Source: Cornus controversa
Taxonomy: Eukaryota > Streptophyta > Magnoliopsida > Cornales > Cornaceae
Length of the DNA stretch: 64,000 nt
Direction of reading: 5' to 3'
Assembly: GCA_026545225.1 (NCBI GenBank)
Contig: CM048853.1
Coordinates: forward strand, 14,386,755-14,450,754
Of this stretch, positions 11,856 to 22,449 are shown piece by piece. Positions within the stretch are counted from its first letter, which is position 1, and every line of letters starts with the position of its first letter. The notes beneath the pieces were generated by a model that had not been told where the DNA came from, did not search any database, and saw only the letters and a program-made list of their open reading frames with translations. A program made the translations under genes and the position numbers.

Positions 11856-12480
11856 ATGAATCGATTCTTTGAGGGAGGAGATCCTTTCAATGTGGTGAGG
11901 CTTCCCAGCCTTTCCATCTCCGACGAAGTGGAAGGCGTGGTAACAGAGAGAGTACATGTGTTCCCAGTGGCTGAAAGGAATACCAAGAGGAGGAGAGCAA
12001 TGCTACATACCTGTTTGGTTGGAAGGTTTGACAGAGGTGGGAAACTTAGAAAGGATTGAAGAATGGGCCAAAAGATCCTGAAAAGTGTCTAGCGGCATGA
12101 AGATCACAGCCTTGCCGGACTCCCTTTTGCTCTTGAAGTTTCCATCGAAGCAGGAGGCTAAGAGAATTCTAAAAGAGGGAAAGAGACAGTGGGGTGAGGC
12201 GTTGCTGCTACTAGATGTATGGTATTTCAAGGTGGGTTGTGCTGGCTTACTGAAAAAGAGAAAGGAATGAAGAATCTTTGATTTATGGTCTACCATTATA
12301 TCTCTGGTGCTACAAGCTTTTCGTTGCCGTCGGAGATTTGAGTGGAGGTTTTTTAAGTGTCGAAGCGAACAATATGGTTGATACAGAAAAGATTAGTCAC
12401 AGTTAAAGACGGTTGTACAGTTCCATAGTTTATACTTGTGATCGGGTGGCTAACAAAGTGATCATGTCGGAATAGATTGC
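11856..12480 (+). pseudogene. LINE-A ORF1, DUF4283-like region
   Basis: Starting near an ATG in the FFEGGDPFNVVRLPSLSISD context, the frames give a CLVGRFDRGGKLRK segment, then ALPDSLLLLKFPSKQEAKRI and, after a frameshift, GLPLYLWCYKLF with GGFLSVE. In plant L1 ORF1 proteins this corresponds to DUF4283 (an RNA-binding fold) and the ensuing G.PL..W block. ORF1 proteins bind the element's RNA. At least three frame changes and several stops are visible. The homologous stretch in LINE-B1 lies at 28190-28620. Confidence 0.75.
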
Positions 12481-12487
12481 ACCAGAG

Positions 12488-13584
12488 TTGGTTCCAAGAC
12501 ATGAATCACTGGTAGGGAGAGATTTTAGCCGGCTAATTACGGAGGATGAATGGTGGCGACGACATAGTCAGGCAGCTGGAAAAGCAAACAGCAAGTTTAT
12601 GGCACAGAAGGAGGCTAAAGTGAGAGGACAGGGACGATTGGGAGCACAAGCGCGTGAGGCGAGTGGTGGATGGAAGGTACGGCATCTAGAAAAGGATAAG
12701 GTCAGTTAGTATATAGCTCATAGGGCACGTGGCAGATTTACAGATTGTCTGGGGTTCAAATGACTTCGAGCAAACATCAATTCAAATTCAAACTTTTATG
12801 GGCCTATTTGTAGGCCCAGACACAAGAATGGGCTCGCAGTTAAAATTGGCCCAAACAGATATGAGGATTTGGGCTCAAAAATTAGAAAGGAAATAATGGC
12901 CCAGAACAGATATGAGGACTTGGGCTCAAAAATTAGAAAAGATTTTAAGGCCCAAAACAAAACAATTGCTGGCAAAAGCCAATGGCCCAAAGGGTTGCCA
13001 GATTATACTCACAAAGATGTCAAGATCGCAATAACAAAGGAAGGAAACCTGAAACGCTAAAAGGATGTTACAGGAGCCAAAGAGATGTCGATAAAGGAAG
13101 AGGAAGAACAACGACTCAGATATCCTGGTTTGGGCACGAGAAACAAGCCACTATCCAGAACAAAAGATTCAAGAAGATACTAAAGTGGTCAAAGATTGAG
13201 AAGCAAAAATTGGTTTTGAAAGAAGGATCGAGGTCGGAAATGGAGAAGCAAGCAAACACCGGAAAATCATCAAATTCAAAGGCAAGTTGTTCCAACTCTG
13301 ACCTTACTCTTTCTTCATCTTTTCTGGTAAGTTTGGGCACATCGAAGAGTGCAGAATTTGGGAGTGAGCGAATTAAGAAAGACGCAATTAATTGCGTCAA
13401 AATTCTGGAAACTGTGGAGAATAGGAGTGCGGTGGTCTGCAATCCAATGAATGAGGCTGCTGAGGATGTCAATGTTAGTAGCAGCAAGGACAAGGATGAA
13501 TTGCTTGTGTATTGGCAAGGGGGTCAGGATGAGCTTGAGGACAGAAACGGCAGCTGCTTAGTAAAGGTTGTCCAAAGGGTTTGA
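12488..13584 (+). pseudogene. LINE-A ORF1 C-terminal linker with 51-bp in-frame duplication
   Basis: A charged Lys/Arg/Ser-rich stretch with no fold that I recognise joins ORF1 to the endonuclease, as usual in plant L1s. A 51-bp (17-codon) direct duplication beginning at 12855 and 12906 makes the peptide RYEDLGSKIRK occur twice. The frame 12982-13584 stays open for 200 codons. Function beyond ORF1 tail is unknown. Confidence 0.55.
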
Positions 13585-13858
13585 ACATCCGAGAAAGAGT
13601 ACGGACGAGGTTTCAGCATTTGCTGCAGAGGTCGCTGGAACTGAAAGTTTTTTCGCCGCAGGCTCAGTCAGGTCCAAGCAGCTAGGGGGAAAGAGATGGT
13701 TGTGAATGTAGTGGCTACTGTAGAATTACGGAAGGGACAAAGAGGGATTTTCTGATCAGTAACAGTGAAGAAGAGGCCGAAGCAGGGCCTGCCATTGAAT
13801 CTTTGTTCTTTCCTCTGCCAGTTTGGGAGTGCAATGAGGAGCCAGCGTTGACATCCAT

Positions 13859-14997
13859 TTGGTAGTAGCTAAGGGAGCTAGGGTGGAGGCCAGAAGTTTA
13901 GCTCCGTTTATGACAGAATCACATGGAGACAGAATTGTGATAAGTGTTGAGGAAATGGGAGAGTTAATGGGTCTCACTGTTCCTAGGGAGGACGGGCTAG
14001 ACCTTGAAACGTTACGTTCTCTCGAGCAAGGGTGGGATCAAACTAATCGCAAGAAGAGTTCATCTTGGAAGGGGGAAAGAGAACTCAGGAACTTGATTTC
14101 CTATGTGAACTATGATGGGAGATCAAGAGGAGTAGTGGAGGTAGGGGGGGGGGGGGGGGCGAGAATTGGTGTGTTTAAGAAACTTAAAATAGTGTCGTGG
14201 AATGTCCGGAGGTTGAATGACCTGAACAAAAGGAGAGTGGTGAAATCCTTGATCCGCAGGTGGAAGGCGTATGTTGTCTACTTGCAAGAATCTAAGATGG
14301 CAGTTGTGACGGATGGGTTGATGAGGAGTCTGTGGGGAGGTAGATTCATTGAATGGGAGGCTCTTGAAGCAGTAGAGACGTTGGGGGGTATTGTGGTTCT
14401 TTGGAATAAGAGATGGGTATCAAAAGTTGATATGTGGAAAGGGATGTCTTCTATTTCTCTTATGTTTTCTTTAGAGGAGGATGGGTCCTACTTGATTTTC
14501 TCAGGGATGTATGGACCGGTAGGGGATGTGGAGAGGAGAGGGTTGTGGGGGGAGTTGGAGTCTGTCAAATTGAGTTGGTCGGGCCCATGGTGTGTGGGAG
14601 GAGACTTTAACGAGATAACTCATTGACCTCCCGATGGAAGGTGCTCGATATACTTGGTCTAATAGCAGAGGTCATCCTACACTCTCTCGGCTAGACAGAT
14701 TTTTAATCTCTGGTGATTTGGAGGAGAAGTTTCCGAACGTGGCGCAAGTAGCTTTGGCTAGAGCGGTGTCGAATCACATTCCCATTATTTTGGATTGTGG
14801 GGGGTTGAGTAGAGGGTGATCTCCTTTCCAGTTTAAGAACATGTGGTTAAAAGTGAAGGGCTTCAAGGATAGAGTTCAAAATTGGTCAGCCAGTATTTTG
14901 GATTGTGGGGGGTTGAATAGAGGGCGATCTCTATTCCGGTTTGAGAACATATGGTTAAAAGCGGAGGGTTTCAAGGATAGAGTTCAAAATTGGTGAG
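13859..14997 (+). pseudogene. LINE-A endonuclease (exo/endo/phosphatase fold)
   Basis: The frame 13859-14626 holds KIVSWNVRRLNDLNKRRVV (endonuclease N-terminus with the metal-site Asn), LQESKM (the Q-E-[ST]-K block), GGIVVLWNKRW, MYGPVGDVERRGLW and VGGDFNEI (the G-D-F-N motif). After a TGA, the next frame gives YTWSNSRGHPTLSRLDRFL and a degraded S-D-H motif (SNHIPI). The order is that of L1 apurinic endonucleases, which nick the target to prime reverse transcription. A 16-G run at 14144-14159 lies in the frame near its N-terminal side. A 108-bp tandem duplication (14787/14895) disrupts the C-terminal end. Confidence 0.85.
14787..14997 (+). repeat. 108-bp tandem duplication inside LINE-A
   Basis: The block beginning ATTTTGGATTGTGG starts at 14787 and again at 14895 and includes the GGATAGAGTTCAAAATTGGT end in both copies. 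Copies differ at several bases, so the duplication is not recent. Confidence 0.85.
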
Positions 14998-14999
14998 TA

Positions 15000-16165
15000 A
15001 GTTATTAATGCAGGGGTAACCCAAGCTTCCGTTTGGCGCACAAACTAAAGTGGCTGAAAGAAGATATTAAAAAGTGGAACAAGGAGGTCTTCGGTAACCT
15101 GAATTGGCGTAAAGCTATACAGGAGGGAGGAGTGGAAAGGCGAGTTTGGGGAGATTACGGTGATGGTATATCAGAGGAGGACAGGGTTTGGGTGGAGAGG
15201 CCCTTTGAGGAGGAGGAGGTGGTGGAGGCTTTAAGGAGTTGTGCCGGGGTCAGAGCTCCCACGCTTGATGGCTTCACAATAGCTTTCATGCATCAGAACT
15301 GGGAAGTAATTAAGGCTGTAGTGATAGAGGCCCTTAGTGAGTTCTACTCATCATGGTACGTCAAAAGGAGTCTTAATGCATCCTTTATCGCCTTTATCCC
15401 AAAGAAGGGTAGAGCTATTGATGCTAAAATTCTAGCTAGTCGGTTAAGGAAGGTTTTGAATCTGGTGATCTTAGACACTCAAAATTCTTTTGTGGGAGGT
15501 AGACAGATTTTGCATTTAGTACTGATTGCTAGTGAGTGTGTGGAGACTAGGATTAGAAGTGCCATGCCCAGAATTGTATGCAAGTTGGACATTGAAAAGG
15601 CATATAATCATGTGAGCTGGGATTTTTTTGCTGTATTTATTAGAGAGGATAATGGATCCCTAGCTGGTTTCTTTCTTAGTTCTCGAGCCTGAGGTAGGGT
15701 GATCCACTCTCTTCTTTCCTGTTTATCATGTGATGGGAAGGCGGATCAGTTGAGGTATTTAAAATACATTTTGATATGCTATCAGGCAGGCTTGAAAATT
15801 AATATCGGCAAGAGAGAGTTGGTGCTAGTCGGGACAATAGAGGACATTAACTAGTTTGCTGACATTCTTGGTTGCAGAGTTGGTCATTTCCGACCTCTTA
15901 TTTGGGGATGCCGTTGGGAGCTTCATCGAGGATGGTTTTCGTTTGGGATCCAGTGATAGAGCGGTTTGAGAGGAGGCTTGTCGGTTAAAAGAAACATTAT
16001 CTATCGAAAGGAGGGCGAATTGCTCTATGAAGAGCACTCTTTCGAATCTTCCAACATATTTCATGTCCTTATTTTTTATGCCAATGTCAGTTGCAAGGAG
16101 GCTAGAGAGGATTCAAAGTAAGTTTTTGTGAAGAGGTTTAGGGGATGAGTTCAAATTCCACTTGG
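15000..16165 (+). pseudogene. LINE-A reverse transcriptase with internal deletion
   Basis: The frame 15033-15692 begins with the pre-RT block KLKWLKEDIKKWNKEVFGNL, then SCAGVRAPTLDGFTIAF (the K.PGPDG block, degraded), FIAFIPKKG, and QNSFVGGRQI joined to CKLDIEKAYNHVSWDFF. The last holds the first catalytic Asp (D-x-x-K-A-[YF]-D, here with N for the usual D after AY). The segment from FRPISL to the nearby KVLA.RL is shortened. After 15692 the frame is lost, and the Y/F-A-D-D catalytic box is missing: the sequence jumps to a GKADQLRYLKY-like and LKINIGKREL-like C-terminal palm region. The enzyme would be inactive. Confidence 0.8.
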
Positions 16166-16179
16166 TGAGCTGAGGGAAG

Positions 16180-17160
16180 GTGTGTACCCCGATTCAAAAA
16201 GGGGGATTGGGAATAAGGAAGTTGGATTTGTTCAATAAGGCGTTATTGGGCAAATGGCTTTGGTGTTTCGGAGTTGAGAGATCCAGATTGTGGAGGAGGG
16301 TTTTTAGTCGGAGTGGGGAAGAAGTTGGTGGTTGGCGATCTACGGAGATGAACTTTCCTGTCGGGGTGGGGGTTTGGAAATGTATTCGAAAAGGTTAGGA
16401 TGAGTTCTCCAAACACATTCGATTTAGGGTGAGAAATGGGAGACATCAATTTTTGGGAGGACATTTGGTGTAGGGAAATATCTTTGGCCCATAAGTTTCC
16501 TAGACTATTCAGGATTGCAACAACGAATAGGCAAGCCTTAGTTGCGTACTGTTATCAGCTTGATAGTGGAAGATTGACTTGAGATGTGCACTTTCACATG
16601 GCATTCCATGGGAGCTTACAGAGATTGCGGAGTTTATGGCCCTTTTGTATAATCAGATGGTTGAGCCGAGGGGATGGATCAGATAGCATGGATGGACTCC
16701 AAGAGGGGAACCTTTGAGGTTCTTTCCTTCTATAGAATCCTCACGGATTTCACGGGTCCCATCTTCCCTTGGAAAGCAATTTGGAGAGCAAAGGCCCCCT
16801 TAAAGGTGGCCTTCTTAAAGGTGGCCTTCTTTACTAGGACAACTACCTTAGGCAAGATTCTTACCACAGATAACCTCAGGAGAAGCGGTCGAATTATGGT
16901 GAATTGGTGTTACATATGCAAGAGGTCGGAGGAAATGGTCGAATTATGGTGAAATCCTCACGGATTTCACGGGTCCCATCTTCCTTGGAAAGCAATTTGG
17001 AGAGCAAAGGCCCCCTTAAAGGTGGCCTTCTTAAAGGTGGCCTTCTTTACTTGGACAGCTACCTTAGGCAAGATTCTTACCACAGATAACCTCAGGAAGC
17101 GATCGAATTATGGTGAATTGGTGTTACATATGCAAGAGGTCAGAGGAAATGGTGAACTAT
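16180..17160 (+). pseudogene. LINE-A C-terminal zf-RVT region
   Basis: [20 protein letters not shown], typical of the region after the RT thumb in plant L1 elements, is followed near 16680 by DSKRGTFEVLSFYRIL and [20 protein letters not shown]. Then comes the Cys-containing [11 protein letters not shown] motif of the zf-RVT domain. The domain is interrupted by a 217-bp duplication, and the rest (the DHLLLHC and W..W....RNRR blocks seen in the related copies) is missing, so the 3' end of the element is truncated near 17160-17220. Confidence 0.8.
16736..17160 (+). repeat. 217-bp tandem duplication within the zf-RVT region
   Basis: AATCCTCACGGATTTCACGG starts at 16736 and 16953 and the copies match almost base for base to about 17145. 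Inside each copy, AAAGGTGGCCTTCTT is itself repeated twice in tandem. 217 is not divisible by three, so the second copy is out of frame. Confidence 0.9.
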
Positions 17161-17372
17161 CTTTTTATGGTATAGGAAGGAGTGAAATCAGTTCTAAAAG
17201 AGCAAGTGAAAGACGATGAAATTTTAAATTAGAAAAATATCAACTCCAAGATGACTGCATCGACAAAAAAACTGACCTCTATGATACAAAGATTTGGGGT
17301 CAATCTCAATCTCACGTGCCCTTAAAACTTGATTCCTGCCTATTGTAATTTTCCCAAGCTAGCTTCCCAAAT

Positions 17373-17466
17373 TTGGTCGAGCCATTGAAAGATATAATTT
17401 ACGGTCAAAATCCTCGGTGTATACACATTATATTTGAAAAGGGGTGTGGTGGACAACTGTTCAACA
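17373..17466 (+). repeat. Dispersed direct repeat, copy 1 of 2
   Basis: About 85 percent identical by eye to 19700-19795. The pair lies 2.3 kb apart in the same orientation; identity of the source element is unknown. Confidence 0.75.
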
Positions 17467-19699
17467 ATTAGAAAAAAAGGTTAAAATAAAACGGAAGAAT
17501 AAAAGAAGAAAAAGATTGTTAGAGCTTTGTTCTAACAAATAGGAAAAACACACCACTCCAGCAAAAGAACACATTCAATATTTTTGGCATTATAAGATTG
17601 ACGCATCCTATTTGATGCGGGACCCACAACATTGCAACATGGTTGTGTTGGTTGTGTTGGTTTATGTCCTGTCTTAGTTTGCTCTTTTAATGTCAAAAAG
17701 ACTCAAATTCTAATTCTTATTTCTTTTCAAATAGAGCTGACAGCCCTTGAGCTTGAAGAGCCCCTTGAGCTTGAAGAGCATTTCTGTACGTCAGTTTCTA
17801 AAAGAAGAGGGCAGTTTGGTACTATATGTGAAAAATTCTTTTCTAAGGGGCGTTTCTGTCAATGACTAATATTAACAAATTGTACAAGGTATTAACTCTG
17901 GCTAACAAGTGAAATATGAAGAAAAAGATGAATAATTGCATGACTAGCCTACAAACTAAAGCAAACAAGTGATAGAATTTAAATCAAAATTGTAATAGTA
18001 AAAAAAGTAAGAGGAAATTAAAAATATGAAACCAGTCAGACATATGGACTCCAAGTTCTATGGAATCCAACCGAAGATAACAGCAGCAATTTTGAGCTGC
18101 TTTTCAAGTATTTGGGAAGAATTTGTATTCCTCAAATAGATTGGCAATCATGCACTCAAAAATTGATTGTTCTCAAACACGATCATCATCAATCTCTCTC
18201 AATAAAATAAAAATAATGATATAGTGGCAAAATCATAATGCGTGGTGTCAGGAGAGACCCACAAAAGGCATATCATGTAATCTGGTACATGAAATATTTT
18301 CAGGTAAAAAATCAATACAACAAAAAAAAACGAACTGAGCTTGCTTTTCCTTTTTTTTTTAATATAAAATTTACATAAAAAATATACAACATTTTTCAAA
18401 CATAAATGAGACTACTAATTTTGTAGAGATAGAGATAGAAAAAGCATGTGTAAATTGCTTGTTCCTCAAAAGTTCAAACACGATCACCATCAATCTCTCA
18501 AAAAAAATAAAAATAAAGATATAGTGTCAAAAGCTGAATGCGTGCTATCAAGACACTTAAAATGTATTTAATGAAATGAGGATAAACCACAAAACTGAAA
18601 CATAAGAAACCAAATTACTTCGAACAAAACAATAAGGCCTACCTCAAATAACATGCTCATGAGTAACTTGTCCAGATCTTCCAAACCAGGGTTTCCAAGT
18701 GAAGATCACTAACTAGAGAGAGTAAGAGAGAGAATGGAAGAATGGGGCTTAGCAATATTGAAGACAGAACAAATTTATAAAGTCGTGAGCATGTGGAAAA
18801 TAATAACAAATTAGGGCCTTACCTTACATGATCCGCATCATAGAGACCCCCAGGTCAATTCTATCATGTATGGGCTCATCAAATCTAACACCAATTTTCT
18901 ATAAGGATTTTCTTCAAAAGGTAATAAGACCTTCCCTCAAATCTTAAAAGTTGGGCCCCTAAAAATTGAGATAGATATGCAGAAACTGAGACCTTTACCA
19001 TAGTAAAATTTAAAATTGCCACACACAAGAGAGAGGTACAATAGATACACACAACATTCCACACGAGTAATGCTTGACATGTAGGCAAAAAAAAAAAAAA
19101 TGAAAAGAATGATAGAACATTCTAAAAGGAATTGCAAAAACAATACCAATAAATAAATAAATAAAAACGAGCATATAGAGATGATGTGCTGAGAGATTAA
19201 AATACAAGTCAGCCCCAAATAAAAAGAAATGATAACATAAAAAGCAATCCTAACAGCACTGTACAATTAAAATTAAAATTATACTTTGAAGTAAAAGAAC
19301 CATAGATACCTCATAGGCTCACATACTCTCACCTTTTCATCACCATATATTGTGCAAATGAGGTGTAATACTGTTCTTTCAACAGGTCAATAAATTATTA
19401 ATAAGAAATGATATCTTGTCATGAATCTCTAATGTTGGAGTCTGCATAAATAATGTAATTAAATCATCGACTGTTAAACAGGTACAACAAATAAACAACA
19501 TGGAACAAAAATGTAAAGACGCAACATCCTACTGGGAAGGTTCAAACTATTTCAAAGATGACATTTTCTCTAATATAAATACCTAGGAATGCAACAATCA
19601 GAATGCATGAGGTTGTACATCCTAAAAATAAAAGCAAATGGTTATCAAGGCTTAAAAACCAAGTACCAACCACAGACACAAACATTCAGTACATATAAA

Positions 19700-19795
19700 T
19701 ATTTGGCCGAGCCATTGAAAGATATAACTTATGGTCAAAATCCTCTGTGCATACAGATTATATCTGAAAGATGTGTGGTGGACAACTATTCAACC
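19700..19795 (+). repeat. Dispersed direct repeat, copy 2 of 2
   Basis: Counterpart of 17373-17466. Both contain GAGCCATTGAAAGATATAA and end in GTGTGGTGGACAACT.TTCAAC. Confidence 0.75.
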
Positions 19796-20299
19796 TAGAT
19801 GCTACCGAATCTACAAAGGATATACATATTCAAAGATTCAAACAAGAAAACTTAAAAAGGAAAAATATGAGCACAGTGACGGTCAACTTTTACATAAGAT
19901 GGTTGAAAATTGGACTTCCACTACCAAAGGGCTGTGTTACAAGACTCTTGTATCTACCAAAGGGCTATGTTTGGACAACTGCTAATGATTCTACCTAGTA
20001 TACTAGCCATTTAAATTCACACATTGGTCAATAGCAGACCATATTGGCCCTTGCGGTGGACCCCATGGTGCCTATGTGAGAAAATATGTTGGACCTTGAA
20101 GGGTTGGTGGGTAGTGTAAATAATTATTTTAAAGGTGGAGAAAATAGTAAAGTAAATAATGGTATGACCAAACCCAATTGAAATATGGGCTACCTACGTA
20201 TCCCAGCCATGAGTGGCATGGTGGGAATCAGGTCGAACGTAGTTCATCCCAAGGGTTGTGAAGTACCCAAGAGGGGGGGAGTTGAACTTTGTTGTCCTT

Positions 20300-20607
20300 A
20301 ATGATCTTATTCCCTTCATGCGCAGACTGAAGAGAATCCCATATTTCTTTGGCTGTTTTGCAATTTTTCACTCTTGTGAACTCTTGCTTCTCCAGAGAGT
20401 TATACAAAGCATTTCTAGCTTTGCCATCTAATGCTATCGCATTCTTGTCTTCTTGAGTGTACCAAGTATCACATCTCCATTAAGAGTTGCATGCCATACA
20501 TCAAAAGAGATTGACAACAGGAATGCCTCCATTTTTATCCTCCATGAGTCATAGTTGGTGCCATCAAATGGACAAGCCTTGTGAGTTGACCCTCCTTCTT
20601 CAAACAT
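20300..20607 (-). pseudogene. Copia gag N-terminal region (UBN2/DUF4219 type)
   Basis: From the ATG at 20607 the minus strand reads CPFDGTNYDSWRIKMEAFL, the classical F.G.NY..W...M...L block of copia Gag, then SISFDVWHATLNGDV. A frameshift follows, after which the next frame continues with DKNAIALDGKARNALYNSL and CKTAKEIWDSLQSAHEG, the A...W..L...HEG block. Gag packages the RNA in virus-like particles. The protein is cut off where the second LTR stub begins. Confidence 0.85.
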
Positions 20608-20652
20608 GTCTAGGAACTGTTCAGCAGGTGATTAAACCTTGCTCGACCCATG

Positions 20653-20664
20653 GCTCTAATACCA
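20653..20664 (-). promoter_or_regulatory. Primer-binding site (initiator tRNA-Met type) of the copia element
   Basis: The minus strand reads TGGTATTAGAGC two bases inside the LTR edge at 20667. The family consensus is TGGTATCAGAGC, complementary to the 3' end of initiator tRNA-Met. Confidence 0.85.
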
Positions 20665-20666
20665 AT

Positions 20667-22449
20667 TGAAGTACCCAAGAGGGGGTGGGTGGGGGGGGAT
20701 TGAATTAGGTCCTTTAATTTTTCAGCTCTAGAGAGATACAGACAGAGACTCTATAACCTAATGATAAGGATAGATGTGCTGGAGTGATAGAATTGATCAA
20801 TATGACTTTCAAGACAATGTGGGTTTAGAGTGCATTAGAAGCATGAGTAAGGCTAGCTGAAACAAGGATGATTGGTTGAAGTCCGGCTCAAACCCTAGTT
20901 GTCCACAACTGTTTGATAAATTGTCACAGAGAGTTTTTGAGGAACCAGATAGACAATGAGAGTGTTCAACGGGTTCAGCAAGCTAACTACTAACATGAAC
21001 AACAATTAAATATCAAAGGACACAGAGATTTATAGAGGTAAAACCCCAAAGTGGGGAAACATCCTCTTTGGCTGCTATGCCAGTCAACAGTTCACTAGTG
21101 TATGAAGTTCTGAGACTACAGCACTGGTATCTCTCACTCACTCTCTCAGCACTCACCTAACTCATATACAATTCACTCAAAACTCTCCCCTTGTGCACAG
21201 CCCCAATGCTTGCACAAGCACTCACCAAACTCACAACAATTCACTCAAAATTCCCCGTCTAGAACCTCCCATGGTTTGGACTCTCACCAACAAAAAAGAA
21301 CTTTACTCCATACACAGCAATATGATAATAACTGCTGAAGAACTTTAAACTGAGAGTTGAACAACAGATCTTGTTGACAGCAAACATGAATCACAAATCA
21401 GTGAATGTGTACTCGATACAGGTCTACATACTCGGAATGAATTGCAACCTCCTTTTGAGTCATTGCATAGCATGGACAGATGAGAATTTGTCTATGTAGC
21501 ATACTCGGAATGAATTGCAACCTCCTTTTGAGTCATTGCATAGCATGGACAGATGAGAATTTGTATATGTAGCATGCTTATAACAGATTTAGACAAACAA
21601 ACTTAGGCTATGCTCAAAAATAGAGATCATCTGAACTTGGCAGCAACTTTTAAGACAATAATTGAAGGTATGAGATGTGAGAATCAGATATACCCTTAGC
21701 ACAGCAGTATTGAACCTTTCTCTGGACTCTTGATGATGGAAGTGTGATGCTCAAACCAGAAGTAGCTTCAAAAGAACAATAGGAGTCATCTGGAATGGAT
21801 TCATCCTCTTAACCTGCTTACTCCAGCTTTCCTTCTTCTGCAGAATTCAGCAAGTTTACTAAAAATGGTGCCTCACTCAGAATATGAACCTTTCTCACAT
21901 ATATCTCTCAAAAAGCACACACTCCATAGCTGCTATGTACCAATATATATATATAGACTCTCTCTGCAGCCTCTGCTAAAGGATAGATATAGACAGCTCA
22001 CACATCCTTATCCATTTTGTCCAGATAGTTTCTTGTCCTCTAGCCATTCTGAATTCACCAATCATTAGCAGCCTTTCTATAAAAGGTTAATATACCCTTG
22101 AACCCACAGAATCTTTATTTAATCAAAAAACAGCTGAGGGCATGGCTGTCATTCCCTGACAAAAGGATCATCCTAGAATCCTGGTGCTCACGTGCTGTCC
22201 TTATGCACTCTGCACAATTACCAAATTACCCTTGAAAGGGCTGTTAGTGCAGACCTGTTCTGTAAAGGCCACAGAGCTGAGGCATATAGATAAATAAAAT
22301 GAGCCCACAGATTATGAACAATCATAATTAAACACATACATGAACATTAATACAACTGCATATTTAGAGAAGAGACAGAGATACCCATATATGAGACACA
22401 CTGTTTTGACATTATAAAGAGCAAACTTGGCAACAAGCAAATGACATCA
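20667..22449 (-). repeat. Copia LTR, about 1.8 kb
   Basis: Starts (plus strand) TGAAGTACCC next to the primer-binding site. It contains a 73-bp tandem duplication at 21428/21501 and, on the minus strand, a TATATATATATATTGG box near 21940-21955 that could be the LTR promoter. A poly-G tract at 20680-20698 sits just inside the edge. Right edge uncertain. Confidence 0.65.
21428..21573. repeat. 73-bp tandem duplication in the copia LTR
   Basis: ATACTCGGAATGAATTGCAA starts at 21428 and at 21501; the two copies differ at only one or two positions (GTCTATG versus GTATATG), so the duplication is young relative to the element. Confidence 0.95.

Larger units (their letters stand above)
11850..17220 (+). 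mobile_element. LINE-A: decayed L1-type LINE, nearly full length
   Basis: In order on the plus strand: ORF1 with a DUF4283-like segment, a proline-poor charged linker, an apurinic endonuclease, a shortened reverse transcriptase and the C-terminal zf-RVT region. This is the layout of plant L1 elements of about 6 kb. Every domain carries stops, frameshifts or deletions, so the copy is dead. Internal tandem duplications (12855, 14787, 16736) arose after or during decay. It is closely related to LINE-B1/B2 at 28-34 kb: both have the sequence WKGERELRNLISYVNY near the ORF1-ORF2 junction. Confidence 0.85.
17221..20258. other. Unassigned AT-rich spacer with small dispersed repeats
   Basis: No gene recognised. 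Two internal repeat pairs are present: about 95 bp at 17373-17466 and 19700-19795 (GAGCCATTGAAAGATATAA... GTGGTGGACAACT), and about 80 bp at 18160-18245 and 18466-18552 (AAACACGATCA.CATCAATCTCTC ... ATATAGTG.CAAAA). At 20165-20240 the GGGCTACCTACGTATCCCAG ... AATCAGGTCGAACGTAGTTC block resembles a motif I associate with plant LTRs, perhaps a solo remnant. An A run lies at 19087-19099. Confidence 0.45.
20259..22449 (-). mobile_element. Ty1/copia element, internally deleted (minus strand)
   Basis: Read on the minus strand the order is: LTR (22449 to 20667), tRNA-Met-type primer-binding site (20664-20653), gag start (20607 downward), then an abrupt junction near 20287 with a 28-bp stub of the opposite LTR (TGAAGTACCCAAGAGGGGG at 20259). 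The same TGAAGTACCCAAGAGGGGG begins the complete LTR at 20667. All of pol and almost the whole second LTR are gone. The LTR right edge (22449, ...GACATCA) is inferred from the TG..CA rule and was not confirmed by a target duplication. Confidence 0.8.

Noticed and set aside
18937..19266. 109-codon hydrophobic minus-strand frame
   Set aside because: Composition follows AT-rich DNA with poly-A runs; no motif, and overlapping frames look similar.
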